Positions 13,023 through 23,193 of a stretch of 64,000 nucleotides of DNA are shown one piece after another. The DNA comes from Diphasiastrum complanatum. Its lineage: Eukaryota; Streptophyta; Lycopodiopsida; Lycopodiales; Lycopodiaceae. Position 1 is the first letter of the stretch. Every line of letters starts with the position of its first letter. Below the pieces are notes generated by a model that saw only the letters and a program-made list of their open reading frames with translations, did not search any database and was not told where the DNA came from. Made by a program: the position numbers and the translations under genes. Location of the stretch: positions 75,292,773-75,356,772 of the forward strand of contig CM055097.1 of assembly GCA_029204225.1 (NCBI GenBank), written 5' to 3'.

Positions 13023-13027
13023 ATAAC

Positions 13028-13469
13028 CTGGACTATTTCACCATCTTTTATGCTTTCATCGATGTATGCCAGATCATCACTTAACCCTCAAGACAAATGC
13101 GTGAGCACTTTCTCCCTCTCTTTGTCTGCTAGAAAATATTTGCCTCCTTAGGGTCAATACCCTAGATGTGGACTTTGATTCAAAGAGCTTCTTCAAGGCA
13201 TTCCATGCCTCACTCGCACTTTGACTTTTACTAACTTCCTTGAGAAGTTCATTGATAACATTCATTTTAATGATATGAAGAGCCCTTTTAACCTTCTTAT
13301 CAAACCTTTGTTGCTCTTGAATTGTGGGTAGTCTCTCTTTAGTTCCTGCAATTGTGTCCATGAGTTCATTCAACTCAAGTAAGGATTCTATCCTCACTTT
13401 CCAGGTAGAGTAGTTTGATGAACTCAACCTGTCATTAGTTTCTAACATGATCCCACCATTGGAAGCCAT
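13028..13469 (-). pseudogene. Copia gag, N-terminal half
   Basis: The start codon on the minus strand is at 13469. The opening MASNGGIMLETNDRL and SNYSTWKV are typical of copia gag (DUF4219/UBN2-type), followed by RALHIIKMN, EAWNALKKLFES and RVLTLRRQIF. It parallels the gag at 25557. The frame hits a stop at about 13077, where roughly seven bases are missing after FVLRV. Beyond that, DDLAYIDESIKDGEIVQV is readable in another frame up to the inserted element at 13022. The gene is dead through this frameshift and the insertion. Confidence 0.85.
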
Positions 13470-14584
13470 GAATATAATGATTGTTCAACTTTCAGGCTCT
13501 GTCCTAATGTACCTATCACTCACTTTTTTCTCAACAAATGATGGATAAGTAGACCTCAGAAGATCTAGGACCCTAGTAAAACACTTCTATCTTGAACCTG
13601 ACTGGTTTCCAAGCATAGGAAGAAAGATTGAAACACATGCAACACTTTGCACACACTAAGAATGGATTACAAACTCAAACCAACCTGAACACACTCTTCC
13701 TTAAGCTCTCAAACTTTCCAGCAAGTGACAAATCAAGTTATGGTGTGAAGAGTTACTTGCATTCTTAGAAAATACAAAAGACTAGGCTGCCAAGAATACC
13801 TAGAATTGAACAAACTTGATCAACATATGATCAACACACTAAGATATTGATTCAACCTGTAAAACCACATGTAAACCACACTTCTAAAAGTTTATAAACT
13901 CCAGCAAATGATAAATACAAGCTTTAGAGGTAAATGAAAGAGCACACTTAGTGAATCACAAGACTAGCTTCACTAGCTTGTTAAATCTTGGTGTTTAGAT
14001 GTAGATCTAAGATCACTTCACATGAGAATGTTCCTCAACCTGTTAAGAACCTGAAAACACATTTGTATAATGGTTAAAACCTTCCAGCAAATTACATAAG
14101 GAGAGTTACTTACATGCTCAACAAAGTACACCAAAATTTATGCAAAAGATTGTTGACAATCTGTTCACCCAAAAGGGGATCTTTCATCCAAGTGGGAGCT
14201 TTGCTCAGCCTTTTGGAGAATTACAAAATCACTCAAAGAGTATTTGTCATCCACTTAAGGAGAAGGTTCATCCACTTAAGGAGAGTGTTCATCCACAAAA
14301 GTGGAGACTGTCAGCAATAGATTGAACAGAACATTGTTAGTATTGAATATGCACAAGCCTCACAATCAACAAATGATTGGGTGTTATGATCTGATCCAAA
14401 ATAGCTTCTTCTCAGCCTATGATCATCAATAGACCTAAAATATGCTTTTGACCCACAAGTTCAACTCAACAAACAAAGGTTAGTAAGATTTGATCAACAA
14501 TGCAATGCATAATCATGCTAGAACTTGATCAAACATCCAAATATCACCATAAATGGAAACCTTACTAAAAATAGTAGCCAACTA
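13470..14584 (-). other. Copia untranslated leader (between primer site and gag)
   Basis: About 1.1 kb separates the primer-binding site from the gag start. It has no open frame of note. Repeated short motifs such as AACCTGT and CCAGCAA occur on the plus strand. Its position and length fit the leader of this copia family, which also has a long leader in the elements at 24955 and 28969. Confidence 0.6.
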
Positions 14585-14596
14585 GTTCTGATACCA
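14585..14596 (-). promoter_or_regulatory. Primer-binding site, initiator tRNA-Met type
   Basis: Minus-strand TGGTATCAGAAC directly follows the LTR end CACA. It differs by one base from TGGTATCAGAGC, the complement of the plant initiator tRNA-Met 3' end used for minus-strand cDNA priming. Confidence 0.85.
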
Positions 14597-15123
14597 TGTG
14601 AAAAAAGTGGATCTTGAATGGATCCAAGCTCCCAAAATACTTGGCTAAGATCTTTGCACAACAAGCTACAAAAGCTAAAAATGGCAAAACATCCTAATGC
14701 TACCTTTGATACACATGAACTTGACAAAGCATTCAAGAGACAAAAGAAACTAATAATAGGTACTGATGGCAACCAAAAATAGCAGCAAACAAGGCTCCCA
14801 ACAGAAGCCTACCACTTTTGAAAACCTCTTAAGATCATACACAAAAACTTGAAGACAATACACAAAGCAATGCTCTCAATGGGGGAAGAAACTGTGACAA
14901 TGATCTATTGATCTCTCTCAACAATACGATAAGTTTCTCCAGCCTGTTCTCCACGAATTTCAGCCTAATACAGGCGAGAGAGATGACTCTCTCTCCTCTC
15001 TCTAGAACTTAGGATCAATTTTAGGGCAGTAGTAGCCTAAAATTGTCAATTTTGGCCTATATGTCCAAATAACATGATTTTGATGTCATTTTGAAGGTCT
15101 TGAAGTTTGAGACTTCTTCAACA
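14597..15123 (-). mobile_element. Copia 5' LTR, minus orientation
   Basis: On the minus strand it reads TGTTGAAGAAGTC to TTTTTTCACA, 527 bp, followed at once by the primer site, so it is the 5' LTR of the minus-strand copia element. It is the inverted partner of 8605-9132. No 3' LTR in the same orientation exists in the window. Confidence 0.85.
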
Positions 15124-15589
15124 TGAAAAATATACTAAAATAAAAGTATCTAGGCCTCTTTCACATGTGTGAAATGTTAGATCCAAAACTATGTACAAAA
15201 ATTGCCAATTTAGGCCTCAAACTAGCTAGGAAATGTTGACAATTTTCACAGAAAACACAAGAAAATTATGAAGGCTCGAATTTCCAGCAAAGGTCTTACA
15301 GCTCATTTTTCGAACCAATGTCATTCTTGTCAAAGAGAGATTTTTCGAACCTGCTTGGTTCGGATTGGTTCGATTTTTTTTGAGCACCTTTGAACCTGTT
15401 CGGTTCGGATCTATTCTAAGTTTTTCGAGCCTATGTATATTTTCGAACCAGTGTATATATTCCGAACCTTTGTGAAATTCTGACCCTTTGTACTGTCAAC
15501 TAGGAAATCCAACCCACGTCGCGACATTGACAGTCTGCTTACCTCTGTACATAACTCTTTGGCAATGATTCCCAAATCAATCATATCCG
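15124..15589. other. Unassigned spacer rich in TTCGAACC motifs
   Basis: No gene. From about 15300 to 15480 the plus strand repeats variants of TTCGAACC and GGTTCG at irregular spacing. TTTCACATGTGTGAAA lies at 15159-15174. It ends where copia gag similarity begins. Confidence 0.4.
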
Positions 15590-16942
15590 AGCTGCATAGA
15601 CTGCCAAGGATGCTTGGGACATCCCAGCTACACTCTATGACATCAAAGCTATCACATCTAAACTATATCTGAGGAAGAAATTCTTCACAACATTGAAGAT
15701 TCAGATGCAGTAATGACTCTTCTATCAAGTCTTCCTGATGCCTATGAAACATGGGTCATGGCCATTTCGACCCAGCATCAACAAACTTTACCCAAAGTTA
15801 TGTCTATGTTGTTACAAGAGGAGATCAGAAGAAATATTTCCTCCTCAGGCTCAGGATCTGATTTTCAAGCTCTTTACACAAAGAGAAATCAAAAGTTCAA
15901 GTCAAAGAAATCCACAAAATCTAATTATTCAGGGAAAAGAGCAACATGCAGCCAAGATCAAATTTTGGCTCAAGGTTGAATTCTGGCCCAGAGTCGAATT
16001 TTTCATCATCCCAACCTATGTAGAAAGTCTTCTACAAATACTGTAAGAGGACTAGTTATCTCATCAAGGACGGTAGAAACACTCAAGTACAACAATGAAA
16101 AGAAGAAGCAATCCCAACAACAAGCAAATGTTATCTCAACCAATCACTCGATCCAACATGAAGAGCAGGATGAAGCTGCCTTTATGACCAGGGTAAAATT
16201 TTTTCAAGATATCGATTCCTGGTGCCTGGACTCTAGAGCAACTCAGCACATGATCTATCATTAGGGCTGGTTAAAAAATTACAAACCTTTTACCCATTCT
16301 AGAGTTGTACAACTTGGTGACAACTCAACTCATTTCATTGCCTTACCAAAAATCAGCTTTCTATAAGCAGAATCATTGATTATGGTCAAAGGGTCGAGTT
16401 CAATACTGAGGGCTGCACCATTCTTGACAAGACTAGGAAAGTCCTAGCGTTTTGTAGAAGATGTGGCTACCTTTACAAATTGAGTCACTATTTTTCTACA
16501 AATAGTCAAGCTCTGATTTCTACTTCTAAATCAAATCATATGTTGTGGCATTTCAGGCTAGGCCATTTAAATTTGAAAAATATTCAACAAATGTCAAATC
16601 AGAACTTAGTGCAAGATCTTTCTTCTATTAGCAAATTTGATTCACAATGTGAAAGCTGTATTATCAGCAAGCATGCTAGAAGTCCATTTAGTTCAGATGT
16701 AGTTCACACGTCTAAATATTTGCTAGACCTTGTACATAGTGACCTTTGTGGCTCAATGCAGACTCCTTCCACATTGGGAGCTCTTTATTTTTTGACTTTT
16801 ATTGATGAATTTTCTAGGAGAACTGCTACTTATTTTTTGAAGAATAAATTTGAGACTTTCAAATTCTTCAAGCAGTTCAAGACATCTGCAGAAAATCAGA
16901 CCTAGAGAACAATCAAAGCCATATGTTTGGATGGAGGCAGAG
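15590..16942 (+). pseudogene. Copia gag-protease-integrase relic, truncated
   Basis: A second copia lineage, read in several frames. Gag: AKDAWDIPATLYD then, at 15713-15979, LLSSLPDAYETWV and LLQEEIRR, typical UBN2-family gag. Protease: WCLDSRATQHM near 16218-16250, equivalent to the usual DSGAT motif with G replaced by R. GAG-pre-integrase: LWHFRLGHLN and CESCIISKHARSPF (16540-16690), a zinc-binding region. Integrase core: DLVHSDLCG with the first catalytic aspartate, then FIDEFSRRT. Just before the second catalytic motif (CLDGG) the sequence is cut by the gypsy LTR at 16943. Stops and frameshifts between the pieces make it inactive. Confidence 0.85.
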
Positions 16943-17459
16943 TGTTATGTCTATGACCAGTACATAGGTGCAGTATACTCCTAGTCTTGGATACACCAAT
17001 AAAACAAGCTGCTAGTTATGCCACGTCATACTAGACGTGACCCGAAAGTAACTAATATCCTTGTGAGGCCCAAAACACACTAAATGGAGTTTAGACAAGG
17101 TATGAGACAGTGTATGCTTGTGTTAGAGTTATCAAAAGAAAAATTCTATGAATAGTTGGTCCATGGATAGGACTCTATTCCAGGTGAATCTATGTATAGA
17201 GAACTTAGGACTATGCATGGCTAAGTGCCCAGGATGTTTTTGGCTCTATATAATAGGTCCAAACTCGCCCTACTCCTCATCATGGTTCTTGATTCATTGT
17301 CAGACTCTCATTCTACATTCATGCTTCTTGTTCCTTGGCTTGGGGGTGAGGTGTCTAGAGATTGATTGGATGCTTCTACTTGGTTGGGTGGTTTTTCCAT
17401 AGTGTATTATCCTTTGTGTTTGGGATTTGTAGGCAGGATCTAAGGAGCTTCCCTTATAG
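16943..17459 (+). mobile_element. Gypsy 5' LTR
   Basis: Begins TGTTATGTC immediately after the broken copia integrase, carries a TATA element at 17247-17253 and ends next to a clear primer site at 17460. The 3' boundary (CCCTTATAG) lacks a clean CA, so the end may be off by a few bases. No matching 3' LTR was found in the window. Confidence 0.7.
17247..17253 (+). promoter_or_regulatory. LTR TATA box
   Basis: TATATAA in the context GGCTCTATATAATAGG, about 305 bases into the LTR, is a good plant core-promoter match. Confidence 0.5.
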
Positions 17460-17471
17460 TGGTATCAGAGC
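17460..17471 (+). promoter_or_regulatory. Primer-binding site, initiator tRNA-Met type
   Basis: TGGTATCAGAGC is an exact match to the plant initiator tRNA-Met primer complement and extends as AAGG. Confidence 0.92.
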
Positions 17472-19304
17472 AAGGCTTACAAGTTTGGAGAGGTGGTGCT
17501 TTTCATTGGAGCTTGGTGGAATTCAACTAGTATTCTCATCCAAGGAGGGGAGCAAGGTTGCATGTTGGTGGATCTTCCCAATTTCAATTTGCATGTTCCA
17601 TATCTCTCTCAAATTCATTATGGTTTATGGAGAATTGTGCTAGGAAATCGATTTTGGTGTCTTTTTTGGAGTTTTAGCATGTGTAGCTCAAAACTAGCTA
17701 AGGATCTGAAATTTTCAGCAAGTTAATACACTTTGAAGTAGTTGAAATTCAGTTTTGCATGTTGGATCTTTCCATGTATTTGGATTCTAGGCTCTTTAGT
17801 GGCCAAATTTGGCTTGTTTTCCATGATTTTGGCACAAAATTGAGGGTAGAATTCAAAATCCAGCAAGTTCAGATCAATTGATTGGTTGTAACTCTATATA
17901 TTGGATTGCTTGTGGATTTGGAAAATGTTCTTTCCATTAAATTCCAATTGGGCATGGTGAAAAAACCTAGAAAGGGCTAAAATTCATGATTTTTGCTTGT
18001 TTTTTTTTTTCATAAAATTGGATGGTAGGAGGTTGTTGAACATCAATTGAAGTAGAAAAAAGATGAATCATAGTCTTTTGAAGCTGTCCTAGAAGATAGA
18101 GCCAAGAATTCCAGCATTTGGGTTTGTAGGAAGTCAAAAATTGATAAAAATTGACCAATTTTGGTGAATTTTGGGGGATGGATTTCTCTAAATCCATAAG
18201 GAGATCATTCTGGATTTTTTCCAGCATGATTTGTGCTCCTTTTTAACTTCCCAGCAAGCTATCAGACCTGTAAATTGATGGGTAGAGACTTATGTTTCAA
18301 TTCCATCAAGTTTGTAGCAATTTTGACTTCTAGAAATCAAGAATTCATGGTTCTCAGCCCATACTACTTCATGAGATCTGTATGAAGGCTTCATGGAACT
18401 CTTTGAGACCATATAAGACTGTTTGGATCATCACTTTTAGGCTTGGTTGAGTGTTTGCAAGTTTTTGAGATGTTTGGCCTTGAAAAAGTGTGCCCTCCTA
18501 TAGCTTATTTGGTTGTTCTAAACTCACACATGTGAATCCTAGGTGGCAGCTGATGTGGCAAGTGTCTTGTTCACTAGATCTCCCTCTGTACTGAGCTTTA
18601 CAGCATCCAATTTGGTGTCTTGTAGCCAAATATATGATCATCTGAAGTTTTGTAATTTTGTGAGCAAAATTGGTAAAATTTCCAATTATTCTAATTGCAT
18701 GCATGACAATTTCCTATTTTGAGGTACTGTGCTTGCATGGAATATCTGCATGTGGATTCTTAGAGTGATTCTGACATGCATGAGTAGTTTGGGTCTGTTT
18801 TGAGTGGTCATACGCATGTACTCTGACTGTTAGATACAAAACTGAATTTTATAGCTGACAATTTTCATAGAACTGGATTTTTACATAAAATTTCATAATG
18901 TAAAAATTACATTAATGTCGCATGTCTTGCATGCCTGAGAGACATTAATAGAGTAAAATTAAGAATTGAACAGTGAATTTAATTTTAGATTTCAATTGCT
19001 TAATAACTGACTGTGGTCTTTTATGAATTTTTAGAAAACGTAAAAATTAAAAAAAAATTAAAAGTGCAAAAATTCAAAATTTTTAGTTTTTTTTAAGTTT
19101 TTTGTAATATTTATAAAATTGACTAAGAATAGTGATTTGACCATGCTGGAATCAATTTCAGTCAGTTTTTGGTCAACAGTACTTTACTATGAGTTAATTT
19201 GATATTAACTAAATTTAGTAATTTTCAGGATAGATATATCGAGATGGCCTTCAAATCAAGCTGCAAATTCTGGTGTGCCATCTTATATGGTGATTTGTCA
19301 GTAG
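17472..19304 (+). other. Gypsy untranslated leader
   Basis: About 1.8 kb between primer site and gag with no family-like frame. Short open frames here are incidental. The 19040-19110 part is strongly A/T-rich. Confidence 0.55.
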
Positions 19305-20167
19305 TTGAGTACGACACTCAATGATATAAATAATCGTAATCAGATGAGAGATCAGCAAATGGAAGTTCTGTTGAATCAAGTCAAATTGATGTCTTCACCC
19401 AATCTCGATTTTCAACCGGAGGTTTATGCGGGTGAGAAGAAGGAGAAGAAACCTGAGGTCATCGAGGACTATCTAGCCAAGTGGAGTAGTTACTTCAATT
19501 TGCACGGTGTTCCTAATGAGAAGAAAATTGAAAGTGTCGTGTTGTTCTTACGCGGTAAAGCGTCATCGTGGTGGCGAGATTTATTGGTAAAAAGCCAATT
19601 ACTTGGGAGGCGTTTGCGGTAGTTTTCAAGAAAGCTTTCGTAGTTGTTGATGACGTGGACTACTACCTGAAGTTCGTGAACTGCAGGATGGGTACAAAGA
19701 GTTTAGACTCTTATATCCAGATTTTCATGGACCTATGGAATAGGGTTCCATCATTCGATGCGAAGTTGGCACTTTGGCGAGTTGTCCTAGGTTTGCCAAC
19801 CGACTATCAGAATGAATGTAGGCGAAATGTGCTTCAAAGCCTCGAGGATGCATTTCGGATTGCGAAAGCATATGATTCCACAGTGGTGACATCCAGGAAG
19901 CAGTTTGCACAAATTCCAACCACTTTGAAAACCAAGAAGGGTAAGAAGCGCGGTCCAGACCAAGCAAAATATTTTGACGAATTAGATCAAGCAGCATCAG
20001 AACCCAGGAAGCCGAAGAGAAAGAGATTCAAGAAATATATGTCCCGGGAAAAGGCTAATAGAGAGAAGTTATGTTTTGTTTGTAAGAAGCCTGGACATAT
20101 CATGAAATTTTGTCCAAAAAAGAAGAAAGTGTCTGCTCACATGATTGAAAACCCAGGGCAATGGTAA
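19305..20167 (+). pseudogene. Gypsy gag (left arm of palindrome)
   Basis: Gag of a Ty3/gypsy element. The N-terminal frame has the retrotransposon gag domain (EDYLAKWSSYFNLHGVP, then LRGKASSWW); after a frameshift near 19590 it continues with WEAFAVVFKKAF, LDSYIQIFMDLW and LGLPTDYQNECR, then a basic linker and a CCHC zinc knuckle CFVCKKPGHIMKFC near residue 170 of the second frame. The first stretch has no ATG after the preceding stop, so the true start is uncertain. Gag packages element RNA. From about 19604 the sequence is duplicated in inverse orientation to the right. Confidence 0.85.
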
Positions 20168-20925
20168 GATTGAAAATTAACCTGACTGATTGTGAGTGTG
20201 AATGTTCTTTTAGTACTACTTCTTTCTTGCCTAATGAACTATTCCGTTTAATTAGCAAAGTTAAAGATCAAGAAGTGAGTATTTTATTGGACAGTGGTTC
20301 AACTCATAATTTTATAATTCTCGTCTTGTGCTTCTCATCTTGGAAACTGAAGCCAACATTCATAGATATAAAGTTTATCTAGCTTCAGGAGCAGAGTTGA
20401 AGACTTGGAACGTAAAATTCCCGAAGCTCCTAGTTTTGATACAAGGACACATGGAACTAGTTAATTTTCATGTTTTAGATCTAGCTCGTACTGATTTAAT
20501 CTTAGGTTACGAATGGTTATTTAGTAAATTGCCTTCTCTGTTAATTGGTTTTGAGAAGCATGTTCTCACTTTCAAGGAGGGTGATAAGGTACTTACATTA
20601 TTTGGCAGTAATTTTGTACGTCCGTTGGATCCAATTTCTACAGTTAATCAAATGGAAACATTGGATTATTCTGAGTATGAAGTTTTTTCAATTTATGTTA
20701 TTCCAGTTGTGGATGTTCCTGAAATGAATCTAAATAGTTGTGAATTCTCAACAATTCTTAACTCAATAAATTTAGATCATGAACAAGCAGTGAAAAAATA
20801 GATCACAAATGAATTTAGGGATGTTTTTTCATCTGAATTACTTCATGATTTACCACTGTCTAGGTTAGTACACCACATGATTGAGTTAATTCCAGGAAGT
20901 GAAAAAACCTATAAGGTTGTCTAGA
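20168..20925 (+). pseudogene. Gypsy protease and start of RT (left arm)
   Basis: Directly follows gag. It includes a retropepsin-like aspartic protease: ILLDSGSTHNFI holds the catalytic aspartate, and further on VNFHVLDLARTDLILGYEWL is the usual flap-to-C-terminal signature. A small deletion after HNFI shifts the frame near 20320. The linker to RT follows (SSELLHDLPLSRLVHHMIELIPG), where complete elements continue into reverse transcriptase. Here a stop at about 20800 and the palindrome centre end the coding sequence. The rest of RT, RNase H and integrase is absent. Confidence 0.8.
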
Positions 20926-20929
20926 GACA

Positions 20930-21713
20930 GGCTGAATTTCTGAAATTAGTTCAATCATGTGGTCTACTGACCTAGATGGTGGTAAATCATAATGTAATTC
21001 AAATGAAAAAACACTAAATTCATTTACGATCTGTTCTTTCATTGCTTGTTCATGATCTAAATTTACTAAGTTAAAAATTGTTGAGAATTCACAACCATTT
21101 AGATACATTTCAAAAACACCCACAATTGGAATAGCAGATATAGAAAAAACTTCATATTGTGAATAGTCCAATGCTTCCATTTCATTAACTATAGAAATTT
21201 TATCCAACGGACGTAAAAAATTACTGCCAAATAATGTAACTACCTTATCACCCTCCTTGAAAGTGAGAACATGCTTCTCAAAATCAATTATTAGAAAAGG
21301 CGATTTAGTAAATAACCATTCGTATCCCAAAATTAAATCAGTACAGGCTAGGTCTAAAACATGAAAATTAACTAATTCTATGTGTCATTGCATCAAAACT
21401 TTCATGACTTTTACATTCCAAGTCTCCAACTCTGCTCATGACGCTAGATAAACTTTATATCTATGATTGCTGGCTTTAGGTTTCAAGCTGAGTTTCTGCA
21501 CAAGATAAGAATTAATAAAATTATGAGTTAAACCATTGTTCAATATAATACTCACTTCTTGATTTTTAACTGTGCCAAATAAACGGAAATGTTCCTTAGG
21601 CAAGAAAGAAGCAGTATTGAAAGAACATTCATACTCACAATCTGCCAGGTTAATTTCCAAAGCCTTACCATTACCCCTTGGGATCTCAATCATATGAGCC
21701 GACATTTTCTTCC
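20930..21713 (-). pseudogene. Gypsy protease and start of RT (right arm)
   Basis: Inverted copy of the left-arm protease. On the minus strand: MSAHMIEIPRG, LPKEHFRLFGTVKNQEVSIIL, then NNGLTHNFIN where the catalytic DSGS should be, so aspartate and serine are both lost. After a stop near 21436 another frame gives GYEWLFTKSPFLI, VTLFGSNFLRPLD and, past the linker, VDHMIELISEIQPVSRQPYR, the usual entry into gypsy RT. The frame then runs into the left arm. Inactive. Confidence 0.8.
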
Positions 21714-22195
21714 TTTATGGACAAAACTTCATCATATGTCCAGTCTTTTTACAATCAAAACATAAGTTCTCTTTTTTAGCCTTTTCCCAGGACATAGATT
21801 TCCTAAATCTCTTTCTCTTCAGTTTCCTAGGTTCTGATATTGCTTGATCCAATTTGTCAAAATATTTTACTAGGTATGGACCATGCTTCTTCCCCTTCTT
21901 GGTTTTCACAGTGGTTGGAATTTGCGTAGACTGCTTCCTGGATGCTATCAAATCATATGCTTTCGAAATTCGAAACGCATCCTCGAGGCTTTGAAGCACA
22001 TTTCGTCTGCATTCACTTCCGACATGCCAACTTTGCATCGAATAATGGAACCCTATTTCATAGGTCCATAAATTTTTGGATATAGGAGTCCAAGCTCTTT
22101 GTACCCATTTTGCAATTCACAAACTTCAGGTAGTAGTCAACGTCATCCGCTATCACGAAAGCTTTTTTAAAGACTTCCACAAACGCATTCTGATA
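21714..22195 (-). pseudogene. Gypsy gag C-terminal part (right arm)
   Basis: On the minus strand ECRRNVLQSLEDAFRI, a KTKKGKKHGP linker and the zinc knuckle CFDCKKTGHMMKFC match the left-arm gag. Upstream, DDVDYYLKFVNCKMGTKSLDS is readable in another frame up to about 22195, where similarity to gag stops and the copia leader segment begins. About 35 bases of the left-arm version around LALWRVVLGLPTDYQ are missing here. Confidence 0.8.
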
Positions 22196-22204
22196 GTTGG
22201 CTTC

Positions 22205-23193
22205 ACTCTATACCACCAATTTTTCACAAAGCTTAAAAAATTAGACAACTAGAGATTCACAAAGATCTCAACCATGCATGAATACTCAAATATGGACTCC
22301 TCCTCATTCTAGACATCCAATGGGATCTCAAATTGACCCTCACACTCTCACAAAGAAAGTTGAATAGAACTAATTTGAGTTTCATACATACTATGTCAAT
22401 TTTTGCTTAATAAATTATTGCAATCACCCCTATTGGATTCCACCAATTACTCTACCTCTTAAGACTTGGAATGAAATTCAAAATCAAAGGTTGTGATTTT
22501 TCTCACTAAGATATTGTGCTTCAAAGAGCTAATGCCACTTAGAAAGATTTGATCACCTGGGAAGAGACGAACTCTCCACCAATAACAACACAAAATGAGC
22601 TTCTAGATCTTGCCTTCTACAAAGGAAGGAACTCTTAGAAAATTGGATCTCTCTCTACACATTTGCCATAGACACCTTAATGACTCTTTTCAGACCTTAC
22701 AATCACTCAAACAAATTGAGTAGGGTTGAACAATGTGACTTGGATCTCAATCTCTTTTCTAGAACTCTCAATTTAAGCCAATCTATGTCAAATTCTACAA
22801 AAGATTTGCATAGATGCTCTATATGCACTAGAAACTCTCAAAGGTTTCACTTGGAGGACAGATCCAAGGATGTTTTCTAGAAAATTGATGCTTCTAAACT
22901 TGACCCTATCACTCTTGAACAAATCTAGAGTGATGGTACAATGGATTACAACCTCTCACCTTGCATATCACTCCTTAATCTATGATTTTTAGCAAAATCT
23001 CTCTTAACTTCAACATACACTCAAAAAATCAGAGAAGATCAATTAATGCACCTTTTTCAAGCTTCAATTTTAATTTTTTTGGCTGATCTAATCCAAGAAC
23101 TAATAAAGGGATTAGATTCACTATAGAAAATGCTTGATTTTGCACCAAAAATCACTCAAATTGGGTATGTGAGTCAAATTCTACAAATTTTTG
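22205..23193 (-). repeat. Inverted copy of a copia leader
   Basis: The reverse complement of this kilobase matches the leader of the copia element at 29172-29790: shared anchors include GGTGCATTAATTGATC, CAAGGTGAGAGGTTG and GAGTATTCATGCATGG. This copy carries roughly 350 bases (about 22300-22640) that are missing from the 29 kb copy, so it is the fuller version. It has no LTR or gag attached: gypsy gag abuts one side and copia RT the other. Confidence 0.8.

Larger units (their letters stand above)
19604..22195. repeat. Gypsy gag-protease palindrome (two 1.25-1.3 kb arms)
   Basis: Left arm about 19604-20893 (plus) and right arm about 20942-22195 (minus) carry the same gag-protease segment facing each other, with a spacer of about 48 bases. 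CACATGATTGA marks the inner end of both arms (20873 and, inverted, near 20965). The arms differ by substitutions and indels, including a deletion of about 35 bases in the right arm near 22020, so the event is not very recent. The spacer reads as native RT start on the minus strand (EIQPVSRQPYR), placing the join inside the left edge of the spacer. Confidence 0.85.
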
